Shown here one piece after another: positions 8,233 to 16,160 of a stretch of DNA of 64,000 nucleotides. Location: contig NZ_WJFC01000008.1 of the NCBI RefSeq assembly GCF_009725235.1, forward strand, positions 1-64,000, given 5' to 3'. Origin of the DNA: Scytonema sp. UIC 10036 (GTDB lineage: Bacteria; Cyanobacteriota; Cyanobacteriia; Cyanobacteriales; Nostocaceae). Numbering within the stretch: position 1 is the stretch's first letter; every line of letters begins with the position of its first letter. The notes under the pieces were generated by a model. It was not told the DNA's origin, did not search any database, and worked only from the letters and a program-made list of their open reading frames with translations. The position numbers and the translations under genes are program-made.

Positions 8233-8904
8233 TTAAGCCACGGCGACAACTACCTGCGGAAATTTCTCTGCGAACAACAAAACTGCCTCTTCGATGACTT
8301 TACGTCGCGGCTTGCTATTTTGTTTGCTGAGTTGTTCGACAATCAAACCCGCTTTTTCAGATATTCTAGGGGGTCGATATTCTCTACCACCGCCTACATA
8401 CCTCCATGGCGTTGGTTCTTTTTTCGGTTGATTCTCCTTATATTTCTTGGTTTCAACTTGAATATCTTTCTGGGAAACTTCACAACTGCAAGCTTTTTCC
8501 AGTATCGACTTGATAACCTCAATCGGCGTCCTTCCGGTGGCTAATTTGTAGAGTGCTGATGGCGAGAGGTTGCGATGGATGCGCTCGAGTTGCTTGGTGG
8601 TAAAATTGCCAAGTATGGGGGCGAGCTTTAATAACTGGTTGGCAATGCCTGATGTCCATCCTAGACATTCCGCTAGAGCCTGTTCATACTGTTTGGGCTT
8701 AAGTTTTTCTTTCAGGAACAGCAACAATTGTCCAATTTTGGCGGCTCCTAGTAATATGGAGGGGTTTGTGTAACTTATCTCCCTTTTGACTTCTTCTATC
8801 AAGTTTTTCCCCAGTTTAGCTAATCTACGGAGGAGATCTTGAACTTCTTGGGCGACTGTTTCTGAAAAATTCCCACCAGGAGCTGTTTCGGGCGCTTTAG
8901 TCAT
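8233..8904 (-). CDS. Tandem-array protein, copy 4 (diverged 5' end)
   Basis: The first unit in transcription order. The protein differs from copies 2 and 3 only by KNLIEEVKRE. However, the DNA of its first 110 bases has extra silent changes, and its upstream region is clearly diverged (AGAAGTTTTATTTATTG instead of AGAATTAATTTAGATTA). So its right part is the old, unconverted end of the array. The leader hairpin is kept with a changed loop. Confidence 0.7.
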   Translation of the reverse strand: MTKAPETAPGGNFSETVAQEVQDLLRRLAKLGKNLIEEVKREISYTNPSILLGAAKIGQLLLFLKEKLKPKQYEQALAECLGWTSGIANQLLKLAPILGNFTTKQLERIHRNLSPSALYKLATGRTPIEVIKSILEKACSCEVSQKDIQVETKKYKENQPKKEPTPWRYVGGGREYRPPRISEKAGLIVEQLSKQNSKPRRKVIEEAVLLFAEKFPQVVVAVA

Positions 8905-9479
8905 GCTAAGATTACTCCAGAAGTTTTATTTATTGATTTTTTTCGAGGAAGTGCTCTTGAGGAACATGAGCGCTTCCTCGTTTACTTATAATACAATAAT
9001 CCGGAAATTTTTTTGGGAAAATTTTCCGCAATATTTTAAGTTTTCCGAAAAAAACAGTGATTTTACAGGCATTACACCAGTGCGAGTGCTGTCTGCGGTG
9101 AAACCGAAGGCTGATAGCGTCACACTGTCAATACCTAAGATTTTCTAAGACTCACTCTACTAGCGCATCTAGGCTAATTTTTTGCTGAGTTGTTAGGGGA
9201 AACCACATAGCTGTCTTCTCGTGGAGGAAACGCGACACGAGCAAATTTATTTGCCGTGACAAAATCTTGGGAACTTGTAGCATAATTAACCCGTCTTCTG
9301 TTCTGTAATATTTTAAATTTCCTCGGAGAAAAAATACTGCCTCTACAGGCGTGACTTAATACGGCTGTACTCCCGTAGGCAGTTAGCTTATCGCCATTGC
9401 GTTCCAAGATTTTCCAAAAATAAATTATCCTCAAATTTGAGATGGGAGTCCTTCATCAATGAGGTAGCTTGATTTTTTT
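8905..9479. other. Gene-free stretch with decayed array flank and an IS-end-like hairpin
   Basis: The left part (to about 9055) is the diverged promoter region of array copy 4. Two imperfect copies of a segment follow (around 9035-9145 and 9305-9420), each with AATATTTTAA, CTACAGGC or TTACAGGC, and AAGATTTTC. Between them, at about 9226-9254, lies CGACACGAGCAAATTTATTT followed by GCCGTGACA, which matches the second left-end hairpin of the IS605-type elements at 2171 and 18873. The 86-codon minus frame here has no family resemblance and I do not call it a gene. Confidence 0.5.
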
Positions 9480-10589
9480 ATGGATGAATCTCAGAACTCA
9501 AATCAATACGCTGAGGAACTCTTAGCTTGGTATGACAAACACCACAGACCCTTGCCTTGGCGTCAGAATATCAATATTTATCACACTTGGGTCTGCGAGG
9601 TTATGAGTCAACAAACCACTCTAGCTGTTGTTATTCCCAAATTTTCAGAATTTGTCAAGCAACTCCCTACTGTTTACGACCTTGCAACCTGTAATGAGGA
9701 CACGCTACGGCAACTGTGGTCGGGTCTGGGTTATTATGCTCGTGCTCGTAACTTAAAAAAAGGAGCAGTGTTTATTGTTGAACACCTTGAAGGTCGTTTT
9801 CCTCAGTCATATAACGAGTGGCTGAAAATTCCTGGTTGTGGTCTGTATACAGCAGCTGTAATTGCAAGCGTTTGTTTTCATGAAAAAGTTGCTTGTGTTG
9901 ATGGCAATGTTACACGCGTTGTTAGTCGTTTGCTTGCTTTATCTAAAGATGTATGGAGTTCTTCCGGTCAATCAGTTATTCGAGATTTTGCCAATAGCAC
10001 AATCTCTGCTGAACGACCTGGTGATTTTAATCAGGCAATGATGGAGTTGGGTGCAACTGTTTGTCGTAAAACGAAACCGCTGTGTTTGTTATGTCCGTTG
10101 CGATCGCAGTGTTTGGCTAGTCAAAGGAATTGTACTGAACTTTGTCCTCCTCAGAAACCCAGACGAGATGCAGTAGATGTAGAATTATTTGCTTTGATTA
10201 TTTGGAGAAAGTCAACTGATACAATCATTTTTATAGAAAGAACAAAAGGATTTTTAGCCAATACTGTTGGTTTTCCATTGATGAGCGAAATTGAAGTGTT
10301 AGAAGTCAAAACCACTTTGAAATCTCTCGCACAACTTCAACTTGTGGAATTACCTGGCACATTTGCTCACAATATCACCCATCACCGGATTTCAGGAAAA
10401 GCTCTAGTTGTGAGGGTCTTAGAAGATTCAAAGAGCGCTGCTATGGAAGATTTGTGCCAAAAACTTGGTTTGCCACAACCTTTTTACTGGGTTGAAAATC
10501 AGGCGATCGCAACAAAACTTTCTACGTCCTTAGACAAAAAAATTTTCAAACTTTTTCAAATCAAGCAGAACTATAGCAATCCTATTTGA
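9480..10589 (+). CDS. mutY: A/G-specific adenine DNA glycosylase
   Basis: Removes adenine mispaired with 8-oxoguanine. The 369-aa protein has LPWRQNINIYHTWVCEVMSQ (catalytic Glu), the helix-hairpin-helix LKIPGCGLYTAAVI, and VDGNVTRVVSR with the catalytic Asp. The 4Fe-4S ligands are C-x6-C-x2-C-x5-C in CRKTKPLCLLCPLRSQC. The C-terminal 8-oxoG recognition (NUDIX-like) domain follows, with THHRISGKALVV. Its last four codons (SNPI) and stop lie in the left arm of a small inverted repeat, so the extreme C terminus may have been altered by that insertion. Single gene with its own upstream region. Confidence 0.95.
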   Translation: MDESQNSNQYAEELLAWYDKHHRPLPWRQNINIYHTWVCEVMSQQTTLAVVIPKFSEFVKQLPTVYDLATCNEDTLRQLWSGLGYYARARNLKKGAVFIVEHLEGRFPQSYNEWLKIPGCGLYTAAVIASVCFHEKVACVDGNVTRVVSRLLALSKDVWSSSGQSVIRDFANSTISAERPGDFNQAMMELGATVCRKTKPLCLLCPLRSQCLASQRNCTELCPPQKPRRDAVDVELFALIIWRKSTDTIIFIERTKGFLANTVGFPLMSEIEVLEVKTTLKSLAQLQLVELPGTFAHNITHHRISGKALVVRVLEDSKSAAMEDLCQKLGLPQPFYWVENQAIATKLSTSLDKKIFKLFQIKQNYSNPI

Positions 10590-10673
10590 GATCCAAACAA
10601 GGGAGACTTGGAAGACTTGGAGGACAAGGAAGACTTGGAAGAGGTGTTTGTAAATCATTTAGGATTGCTATAG
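10571..10673. repeat. Inverted-repeat element enclosing a short tandem repeat
   Basis: Arms CTATAGCAATCCTATTTG (10571-10588) and AAATCATTTAGGATTGCTATAG (about 10652-10673) face each other. Between them is a GACTTGGAGGACAAGGAA-type tandem repeat. Similar arms occur at 31043-31176. It overlaps the last codons of mutY. Confidence 0.6.
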
Positions 10674-10728
10674 AACGATATTTGTTAGAATTTAGTAGAA
10701 ATTAATTCATGATGCGTTTAATCAAATA

Positions 10729-11073
10729 ATGGAAGCCCACACAAGGGAGATTCGACGTTACATGACAGCAGATGGCAAAATTCCCTTTGCCGAATGGTTT
10801 GATGGTTTGCGTGATAATAAAGCCATATCTAAAATCAATAGTAGGATTAAGCGAGTTACTTTAGGTAACCTCGGAGACTACCGTTCTGTAGGAGAAGGAG
10901 TCTGTGAACTTAAAATTGATTGCGGTCCTGGTTATCGCGTCTATTTTGGGCAAATTGGAATAACTATCATACTTTTACTGTGTGGTGGAGATAAAAGCAC
11001 TCAAGCAGAGGATGTTCGTAAGGCTAAGGAGTATTGGGAAGATTATGAAAAACGTGAAAACGCCTACCAGTGA
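10729..11073 (+). CDS. RelE/HigB-like toxin (addiction module killer protein)
   Basis: A 114-aa protein of the phage-derived Gp49-like/HigB group. Pattern: IRRYMTADGKIPFAEWFDGL, IKRVTLGNLGDYRSVGEGVCELKIDCGPGYRVYF, then LLLCGGDKSTQAEDVRKAKEYW. These are the conserved core and C-terminal helix of this ribosome-dependent mRNase toxin family. The downstream gene starts inside its 3' end, as in type II modules with the toxin first. Activity is inferred from the family. Confidence 0.88.
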   Translation: MEAHTREIRRYMTADGKIPFAEWFDGLRDNKAISKINSRIKRVTLGNLGDYRSVGEGVCELKIDCGPGYRVYFGQIGITIILLLCGGDKSTQAEDVRKAKEYWEDYEKRENAYQ

Positions 11074-11359
11074 TAGTTGGTCAGATGCACTTATTCAATC
11101 TCTAAAAAATCCGGAAAGGGCTGTCGGTTATATTGAGGCTGTCTTGGAAGAAAAAAATCCTGAACCCGAACTACTCAGTTCAGCACTTAAAGACGTTATT
11201 GCTGCGCGTTTGCTCTGCGATAACCTTTCTGAAGAAGCCAAACAACACTTTGAGAAACTAGATACAATTCTTTCAGAAACAGGAGGTACAGAAATTTATA
11301 CTCTAGTTGAATTTTTAGATGCATTAGGTTTCCGGATTGCGATTATACCTAAAGATTAA
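11045..11359 (+). CDS. Antitoxin of the HigB-like toxin
   Basis: About 104 aa from the ATG at 11045, which overlaps the toxin gene by 29 bases and suggests translational coupling. It begins MKNVKTPTSDSWSDALIQSL and continues NPERAVGYIEAVLEEKNPEPELLSSALKDVIAAR, a pattern seen in HigA-type antidotes paired with Gp49-like toxins. The C-terminal half (LVEFLDALGFRIAI) is the short helix-turn-helix end of that family. The longer frame upstream of 11045 lies wholly inside the toxin gene and is unlikely to be used. Confidence 0.82.
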   Translation: MKNVKTPTSDSWSDALIQSLKNPERAVGYIEAVLEEKNPEPELLSSALKDVIAARLLCDNLSEEAKQHFEKLDTILSETGGTEIYTLVEFLDALGFRIAIIPKD

Positions 11360-11723
11360 TTATCTTGGGATTATTACTATTGATAAATAGTGTTGAAGGA
11401 TAAGTTTGCTCAGATCTCCGAGTTGAGAGGGAACGTCGGGGATCTAGCAGCCCCTCAAATTTAATGTGGTAGACTACTAGTAGCTAGAGCTAAAGCCCCT
11501 TACATAAGGCTTTTGAGTGACAATGGCCATCCTAAATAGAAAGTCGCAAATACAGTACAGCAAGGTTAATGGTATAATGAAACGTTCTCAGCTTGCTTTC
11601 AGTTAAATTTCACAAAATTTATTGACTTTTTAGCTTTTTCCCATTACTTCATCAGATGAGCCTCAGTTAGCAGTTGCATTCTATAAATTGTCAGCGATGG
11701 AACAGAAGTTTCCAGAGGTCAAT
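11360..11723. other. Intergenic region with promoter-like box
   Basis: No gene is seen. It has an imperfect palindrome around 11413-11446 (AGATCTCC ... GGGGATCT), a small hairpin near 11490-11515, and an extended -10 box TGGTATAAT ending at 11578. That box could drive the exported-protein gene about 145 bases downstream; no clear -35 accompanies it. Confidence 0.35.
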
Positions 11724-12083
11724 ATGATGAAACGCCTATTTGTTGGTAGCTTGTCTTTCTTACTATTTTGCTCTGCTGCTAGTAGCGCCCATGCTCAAAC
11801 ACCTGCTGCTACTGCACCTTCTCAACAAACAATGGTAAATGCAACTTCAATTCGCAGCTTTACACCCTTTCAACTTGTCCACTTTGCTTATAGAGGATCG
11901 CTCGGACAGCAAGGTATTCCGGGATATAGTCTGCTGCTGTCTGAGTTGAGGTTGGGTAAAGCTAGTGCTGAATCTTTGGTTAAAGCTGGTATTACTGCGG
12001 GTAGAGTTTCACCTGATGCTTTGAGCGATCGCAGGTATTTAAACGCTGTAGCTAACCAACTTCAACTTTTAGAAGCGATCTAA
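11724..12083 (+). CDS. Small exported protein, unknown function
   Basis: About 119 aa from the ATG at 11724 (an ATG follows at 11727), preceded by AGAGG. The signal peptide is KRLFVGSLSFLLFCSAASSAHA with probable cleavage after AHA. The mature protein has a Thr/Gln/Pro-rich start, then RSFTPFQLVHFAYRGSLGQQ and an alanine- and leucine-rich helical part ending in NQLQLLEAI. Small proteins of this style occur widely in filamentous cyanobacteria with no known role. Confidence 0.72.
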   Translation: MMKRLFVGSLSFLLFCSAASSAHAQTPAATAPSQQTMVNATSIRSFTPFQLVHFAYRGSLGQQGIPGYSLLLSELRLGKASAESLVKAGITAGRVSPDALSDRRYLNAVANQLQLLEAI

Positions 12084-12691
12084 ATCAGTGACCAGTGACC
12101 AGTGACCAGTGACCAGTGAGTTCATCCTCTGTACTGGAAAGTAGGGGATTTGAATCATAAATCAATTTCTTTTGTTCCACAAATTAATGGTGTAAGCACT
12201 GTATAGGTGACTGGTCATTATGAAAATGGCTGCAATGGAAACAAACCCATAAATGCGCGAAAGCCTACTCATAAAGTACGGTTTTCCGCAATAGTTTCTA
12301 CTAATTTTTACTGAATTGTAAAGTTAATATTAAGTTGTTGGCAATAATACAAACGTTGAGTAAAGTTTAACGGCTTAGGCAAGTAGAGTGCTCGATACTA
12401 AGGGATTTTAGAAGAATTTAGACTTTTGTTCGACACCTAAATAATTCTGGCTTCTTGGAGTAGCAAGGCTGTTGAGGTTCTTCTGATACATAGGATTTGA
12501 GCGCAACAAAAATATCTGGAGAACGATCCGGAATCCCGCCATCTAGGTTTGTAGTAAAGAGTGTTCCAGTATAAAGAGTGGAACAAAATTGCATAAGAAC
12601 CCAAACTCAAACCTATATAAGTAATAGAGAAGGGTTAAAACCCAACCAACAAAACACTAACTTAAAAATCTACATCTAATGGTGAGTAATT
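12084..12691. other. 608-bp gene-free stretch with CAGTGAC heptamer repeat
   Basis: Starts with four or more tandem copies of the heptamer CAGTGAC at about 12087-12120, which also occurs near 15976-16004. The remainder is AT-rich and holds no credible reading frame. It should contain the promoter of the nitrogenase-domain gene, but I cannot point to a convincing box. Confidence 0.5.
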
Positions 12692-12979
12692 ATGACTAGC
12701 TTCTCTCAAATCCAACCAAAACAAGACCTTCTTTCTCCCGTTCGTCAATGGTTAGATTCCATAGAAATTCATAATGCCAAACTAGCTCATTTCTTGTGTA
12801 AGCTTATTCCTGCTCAGTGTCCGTTTGAGCGTGATATTACATTGTTTGGTCGCAAACTGTTTCATATTCCTCCAATGTGCAAGCTAAATCCTGTTTATGA
12901 GGAAGTTGTTTATTTGCGTTTCCGCGCTCTCTGCTATCTTGCAGACGTATGCGGTGAAGACGTAACTGCTTACTGCTAA
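12692..12979 (+). CDS. Mo-dependent nitrogenase C-terminal-domain protein
   Basis: A 95-aa stand-alone version of the domain called Mo-dependent nitrogenase C-terminal in protein-family databases. Typical features are VRQWLDSIEIHNAKLAHFLC, LIPAQCPFERDITLFGRKLFHIPPMCKLNPVYEEVV, and RFRALCYLADVCGEDVTAYC with conserved cysteines. Several copies are usual in heterocyst-forming cyanobacteria, outside nif clusters. Role unknown; no nif gene is in the window. The start is the only ATG that keeps the family N terminus. Confidence 0.82.
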   Translation: MTSFSQIQPKQDLLSPVRQWLDSIEIHNAKLAHFLCKLIPAQCPFERDITLFGRKLFHIPPMCKLNPVYEEVVYLRFRALCYLADVCGEDVTAYC

Positions 12980-13476
12980 TAGTTTATTCCCATTGACACA
13001 GCCTTCGCATTGAAAGCCATACAGTTGTCTTCCGTTAATCCTCCGACATATCGCATCCCGGCTGCAGCCACAAATTATCAATAGTAACCTGACCGTAGTA
13101 GTCCCTATACGCACCGATTTGATTTCATTAACAGCTTGCCATTACGCTCCTCCACGATAAGTTTCACCACGGCAAGTCACAGCCCGCTTTTAGATGATTT
13201 TGTAGAAAAGTTGGGTTGACAAAGTTTAGATAAGATATTTACTCATAAGAGTTTCGTTTTTAAACAACGCGCAAATTGTACGTTTGCGGCTTGGTATATA
13301 GTATTCTTGATTAATTGGCTTTCAGATGCCCGACTTCTTGAAGAAGTCGGGCATGTGAGTGAGTTAAAAGCAACATAACTGTGTGTAGCAGAATACATTT
13401 AACCGTTACATCCATTTGCAATCCCTTGCCAAAGTTAATCGCTAAACTAAAAACGGTGGATACCTTTAGGAATGTG
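12980..13476. other. Intergenic region with a strong palindrome
   Basis: No gene is seen between the nitrogenase-domain gene and arsM. At 13326-13354 there is a perfect 14-bp stem (ATGCCCGACTTCTT against AAGAAGTCGGGCAT) separated by one base. It may be a terminator-like or REP-like palindrome. A related but imperfect palindrome is at about 24942-24975. Confidence 0.5.
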
Positions 13477-14445
13477 ATGAGTTACCTCGAAACAGCAGCG
13501 CAGTTTTACAGTAAAGTTGCTCAAGAACCAGAAGTTGGGCTTTGTTGCGTACAGAGTACACCCCTACAATTACCAGGACTAAAAATTCCTCGCTGTATGC
13601 AGGAAATGAACTATGGTTGTGGGACTACGGTTCACCCCACCGAACTAGGCAATCAACCTACCGTGCTCTATGTTGGAGTTGGTGGCGGCTTGGAAGCTTT
13701 ACAATTTGCCTACTTTTCGCGCCGTCCTAGTGGTGTTATTGCCGTCGATCCCGTTGTACAAATGCGGGAAGCGGCTGCACGGAATTTAGAAATTGCTACT
13801 CAAGAAAACTCCTGGTTTGACACCAGCTTTGTAGAAATTAAAGAAGGCGATGCCTTTAACTTACCCATTGCCGACAGTTCAGTTGATATCGTCGCGCAAA
13901 ATTGCCTTTTCAATATTTTTGAACCAGAAGATTTAACTCGTGCTTTGCAAGAGGCATACCGGGTATTGAAACCGGGCGGTAGATTGCAGATGAGCGATCC
14001 CATTGCAACTCGTCCCATTCCGCAACACTTACAAAAAGATGAGCGCTTGCGAGCAATGTGTTTATCGGGCGCACTCACTTATGAAGAGTACATTCAACGC
14101 ATTATCAATGTAGGCTTTGGACAAATAGAAATTCGCGCCCGCCGTCCCTACCGATTGCTAACTTCTGATACTTACAACTTAAAAGAGAACCTTCTTTTAG
14201 AAAGTTTAGATTCTGTAGCTTTTAAAGTTTCTATTCCTGAAGATGGGGCTTGTGTTTTTACGGGTAAAACAGCAATCTATGCTGGAGCAGAACCATTTTT
14301 TGATGACGGTGCAGGTCATCTTCTTCAAAAAGGAATACCTGCAGTAGTTTGTGATAAAACTGCTGCAAAATTGGCTAAATCTATGCCAGATAAAATCACG
14401 ATTACTGATTCAACTTGGCACTATAGCGGTGGTGGTTGTTGTTAA
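13477..14445 (+). CDS. arsM: Arsenite methyltransferase of arsenosugar synthesis
   Basis: SAM-dependent methylation of arsenite on the way to arsenosugars. I use the ATG at 13477 (MSYLETAAQFYSKVA), with AGG six bases before it; the upstream in-frame extension has no family match. Features: CCVQS and YGCGTT cysteine segments, SAM-binding LYVGVGGGLEALQFA, AVDPV, NCLFNIFEPEDLTRAL, YRVLKPGGRLQMSDPI, and a C-terminal domain ending GGGCC. The long C-terminal domain is characteristic of the ArsM that pairs with ArsS. arsS follows 356 bases downstream. Confidence 0.93.
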   Translation: MSYLETAAQFYSKVAQEPEVGLCCVQSTPLQLPGLKIPRCMQEMNYGCGTTVHPTELGNQPTVLYVGVGGGLEALQFAYFSRRPSGVIAVDPVVQMREAAARNLEIATQENSWFDTSFVEIKEGDAFNLPIADSSVDIVAQNCLFNIFEPEDLTRALQEAYRVLKPGGRLQMSDPIATRPIPQHLQKDERLRAMCLSGALTYEEYIQRIINVGFGQIEIRARRPYRLLTSDTYNLKENLLLESLDSVAFKVSIPEDGACVFTGKTAIYAGAEPFFDDGAGHLLQKGIPAVVCDKTAAKLAKSMPDKITITDSTWHYSGGGCC

Positions 14446-14801
14446 TCGTTTTTGGAGTTATGGCAATCCTGTTGGATTTATAAAATTTTGATTCAGGCGG
14501 TAATTTTTCATCTTTTTCCTCTGTGCCTCTACGGTTCAAAAGTCATTTATTGAACCGCAGAGACGCAGAGTACGCAGAGGTAATATCAAGTTTGGGTGAT
14601 GAATTATTATAAAATTTATCAACGTAGGTTGGGTTGAGGAACGAAACCCAACATTTTGTAGAGTTTGTTGGGTTTCGCAAAGCCTCAACCCAACCTACAA
14701 ATATTATAAGCGTTTAACCGAACATGATATAAGAGGTGAGTAATTGTAACTTTAGCTTTTAGCCTGATTTTGCAGCAAGCCTTAATTATGGAATAACTTT
14801 A
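14446..14801. other. arsM-arsS spacer carrying a palindromic repeat
   Basis: No gene is seen. The spacer holds a direct/inverted AACCGCAGAGACGCAGAG repeat near 14555 and a full TAGGTTGGGTTGAGG-family palindrome (14624-14698). The insertion may separate an originally tight arsM-arsS operon. Confidence 0.5.
14624..14698. repeat. Dispersed palindromic repeat (TAGGTTGGGTTGAGG family), copy 2
   Basis: Complete copy: GTAGGTTGGGTTGAGG at the left, AAACCCAACA/TGTTGGGTTT in the middle and CTCAACCCAACCTAC at the right. The whole 75-bp unit is one long imperfect hairpin. Same family as the copies at 5441 and 17304. Confidence 0.8.
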
Positions 14802-15788
14802 ATGATACAAACAACCGTAACACCTTTCAAACAGAAACTGACTTCAGCTTTAACAAAAGAAGAAATTTCTGTTTTGCAAATCAATTTGGGAAAGCGCTGC
14901 AATCTAGCGTGTAACCATTGCCATGTAGAAGCAGGACCAAAACGCACAGAAGAACTTTCTCCAGAAATTTGCGAACAGTTAATTGAATTGATTCAGAGAT
15001 TTCCTCAGATTCAGATTGTTGATTTAACTGGTGGCGCACCAGAAATGAATTATGGATTTAAGCCACTCGTAGAAGCAGCAAGAGCAAATGATAAGCAGGT
15101 TATTGTTCGATCTAACTTGACCATTTATTTTGAAAATGGGTTTGGGGACTTGCCAGAATACTTTGCCCAACACAAAGTTCGAGTTGTTGCTTCTTTACCT
15201 TGCTACCTAGAAGACAATGTAGATAAAATGCGGGGTGCAGGTGTATATAATGGTTCAATCAAAGCACTTCAGTGGCTGAATCAACTTGGTTATGGAAAAG
15301 AACCCGACCTCATTTTGGATTTGGTGTTTAATCCTCAAATGCCTACAGGGGAAAAATTTTCCCTAACCCCAGATCAAGTGAAACTGGAAAGAAGTTACAA
15401 AGAGTTTTTACAGGAACACTTTGGTATTGTTTTTAACAATCTGTTCACCATTAGCAATCTACCTGTTGGGAGAACAAAACTCTATTTGGAACGGCAAAAA
15501 CTCTATACTCCTTATCTACGGTTTCTGGAATCAAATTTCAATTCCAGTACAGTTGAACATCTGATGTGCCGAGATGAGCTTTCTATCGATTATCTTGGTA
15601 ACGTGTACGATTGCGACTTCCATCAAATGATGAATTTACCAGCCAAAAATCGTCATGGGGAGAACCTGACAGTAGCTAAATTGCTGGAAGTTGGTAGTTT
15701 GGATGCGATCGCCGAAGTCCAAACTGCTCATTATTGCTATGGGTGTACGGCTGGTTGCGGTTCTAGTTGTGGCGGGACTTTGGTGTAA
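14802..15788 (+). CDS. arsS: Radical SAM protein of arsenosugar synthesis
   Basis: Forms the arsenic-ribose bond of arsenosugars from dimethylarsenite. The 328-aa protein has the radical SAM triad C-x3-C-x2-C in GKRCNLACNHCHVEAGP, and then LTGGAPEMNYGFK. Its C-terminal DUF3641-type region has LMCRDELSIDYLGNVYDCDFHQM and the cysteine-rich end CYGCTAGCGSSCGG (extra iron-sulfur cluster or substrate ligands). Length and order are as in known ArsS. It follows arsM in the same direction. Confidence 0.95.
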   Translation: MIQTTVTPFKQKLTSALTKEEISVLQINLGKRCNLACNHCHVEAGPKRTEELSPEICEQLIELIQRFPQIQIVDLTGGAPEMNYGFKPLVEAARANDKQVIVRSNLTIYFENGFGDLPEYFAQHKVRVVASLPCYLEDNVDKMRGAGVYNGSIKALQWLNQLGYGKEPDLILDLVFNPQMPTGEKFSLTPDQVKLERSYKEFLQEHFGIVFNNLFTISNLPVGRTKLYLERQKLYTPYLRFLESNFNSSTVEHLMCRDELSIDYLGNVYDCDFHQMMNLPAKNRHGENLTVAKLLEVGSLDAIAEVQTAHYCYGCTAGCGSSCGGTLV

Positions 15789-15883
15789 AGACTTTCAGTC
15801 TATCACCACTAAGGACAAATTTATCTGTTACCAAAATTGTTACAAGCGATCTGCTAATGCTGGTCTGAGCTTATGATGATACA

Positions 15884-15950
15884 TAGTTAAGTCTCCTCAC
15901 ACTATACAGAAACCGTGGTGCTCATTTCAGCCACCACGGTTTTTTATTTT
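15884..15950 (+). ncRNA. yfr1: Yfr1-like small RNA, copy 1
   Basis: Contains the conserved unpaired motif CTCCTCACAC (15893-15902) followed by a strong terminator: arms ACCGTGGTG (15912-15920) and CACCACGGT (15932-15940), then TTTTTTATTTTTT. A -10-like TATGAT is at 15872-15877, giving a predicted RNA of about 60 nt, the size of Yfr1 of cyanobacteria. Yfr1 is a conserved RNA with exactly this CUCCUCACAC core between stem-loops. The 5' stem-loop is not convincing and the usual neighbours (guaB/trxA) are absent, so this is a motif-and-architecture call. Confidence 0.7.
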
Positions 15951-15975
15951 TTAAAAGCCATTGGTAATCACCTAA

Positions 15976-16004
15976 CCAGTGACCAGTGACCAGTGACCAG
16001 TGAC
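15976..16004. repeat. CAGTGAC heptamer tandem repeat
   Basis: About four tandem copies of CAGTGAC between the two Yfr1-like units. Identical to the array near 12087-12120. Short tandem repeat typical of filamentous cyanobacteria. Confidence 0.75.
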
Positions 16005-16103
16005 CTTTAAAAGTAAGTTCTGTAAATACCGAACAAAAATTTTCGTTACCAAAATTGTTACAAGCGTGTTTCTACGGTTAGTAGCGATTATTATGATAAG
16101 TAG

Positions 16104-16160
16104 TTAAGCTCCTCACACTACACCAAAAGCCGTGAAACATTGTGTTTCGCGGTTTTTACT
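16104..16160 (+). ncRNA. yfr1: Yfr1-like small RNA, copy 2
   Basis: A second copy 216 bases after the first. CTCCTCACAC is at 16109-16118, then arms CCGTGAAACA and TGTTTCGCGG (one G-T pair) and TTTTT. TATGAT lies at 16092-16097. Both copies share an upstream block ACCAAAATTGTTACAAGCG at nearly the same distance from the motif (44 and 42 bases), which may be a common promoter element. The terminator stems differ completely in sequence but keep the fold. Confidence 0.68.

Larger units (their letters stand above)
5677..9055 (-). repeat. Four-unit tandem array, 833-bp period
   Basis: Gene starts are spaced exactly 833 bases apart (6405, 7238, 8071, 8904). Units 2 and 3 look identical by eye. Unit 1 is diverged only in its left part (up to about 6040), and unit 4 only in its right part (from about 8797 through its upstream region). 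Each unit holds a gene, a hairpin leader and a TATTAT-like box. The mosaic is what unequal crossing-over between two diverged ancestral copies would leave, with a breakpoint between the equivalents of 6040 and 6300. Confidence 0.9.

Noticed and set aside
5677..9055. Tandem array as a CRISPR-like or rRNA-like repeat
   Set aside because: The unit is a complete protein-coding gene with leader, and the period is 833 bases.
9174..9434. 86-codon minus-strand frame
   Set aside because: Its sequence is translation of the decayed repeats and IS-end hairpin; no motif or convincing start site.
10982..11044. Longer N terminus for the antitoxin
   Set aside because: This part lies entirely inside the toxin gene in another frame and lacks family similarity; the ATG at 11045 fits better.
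12087..12120. Possible CRISPR or regulatory array of CAGTGAC units
   Set aside because: The repeat is only seven bases with no spacers; it is a short tandem repeat also present at 15976-16004.
13381..13476. Longer N terminus for ArsM
   Set aside because: The first 32 codons have no family match, and a usable ribosome site precedes the ATG at 13477.
15691..15876. 61-codon frame overlapping arsS
   Set aside because: It is an out-of-frame reading of the arsS cysteine-rich end running into the sRNA promoter.
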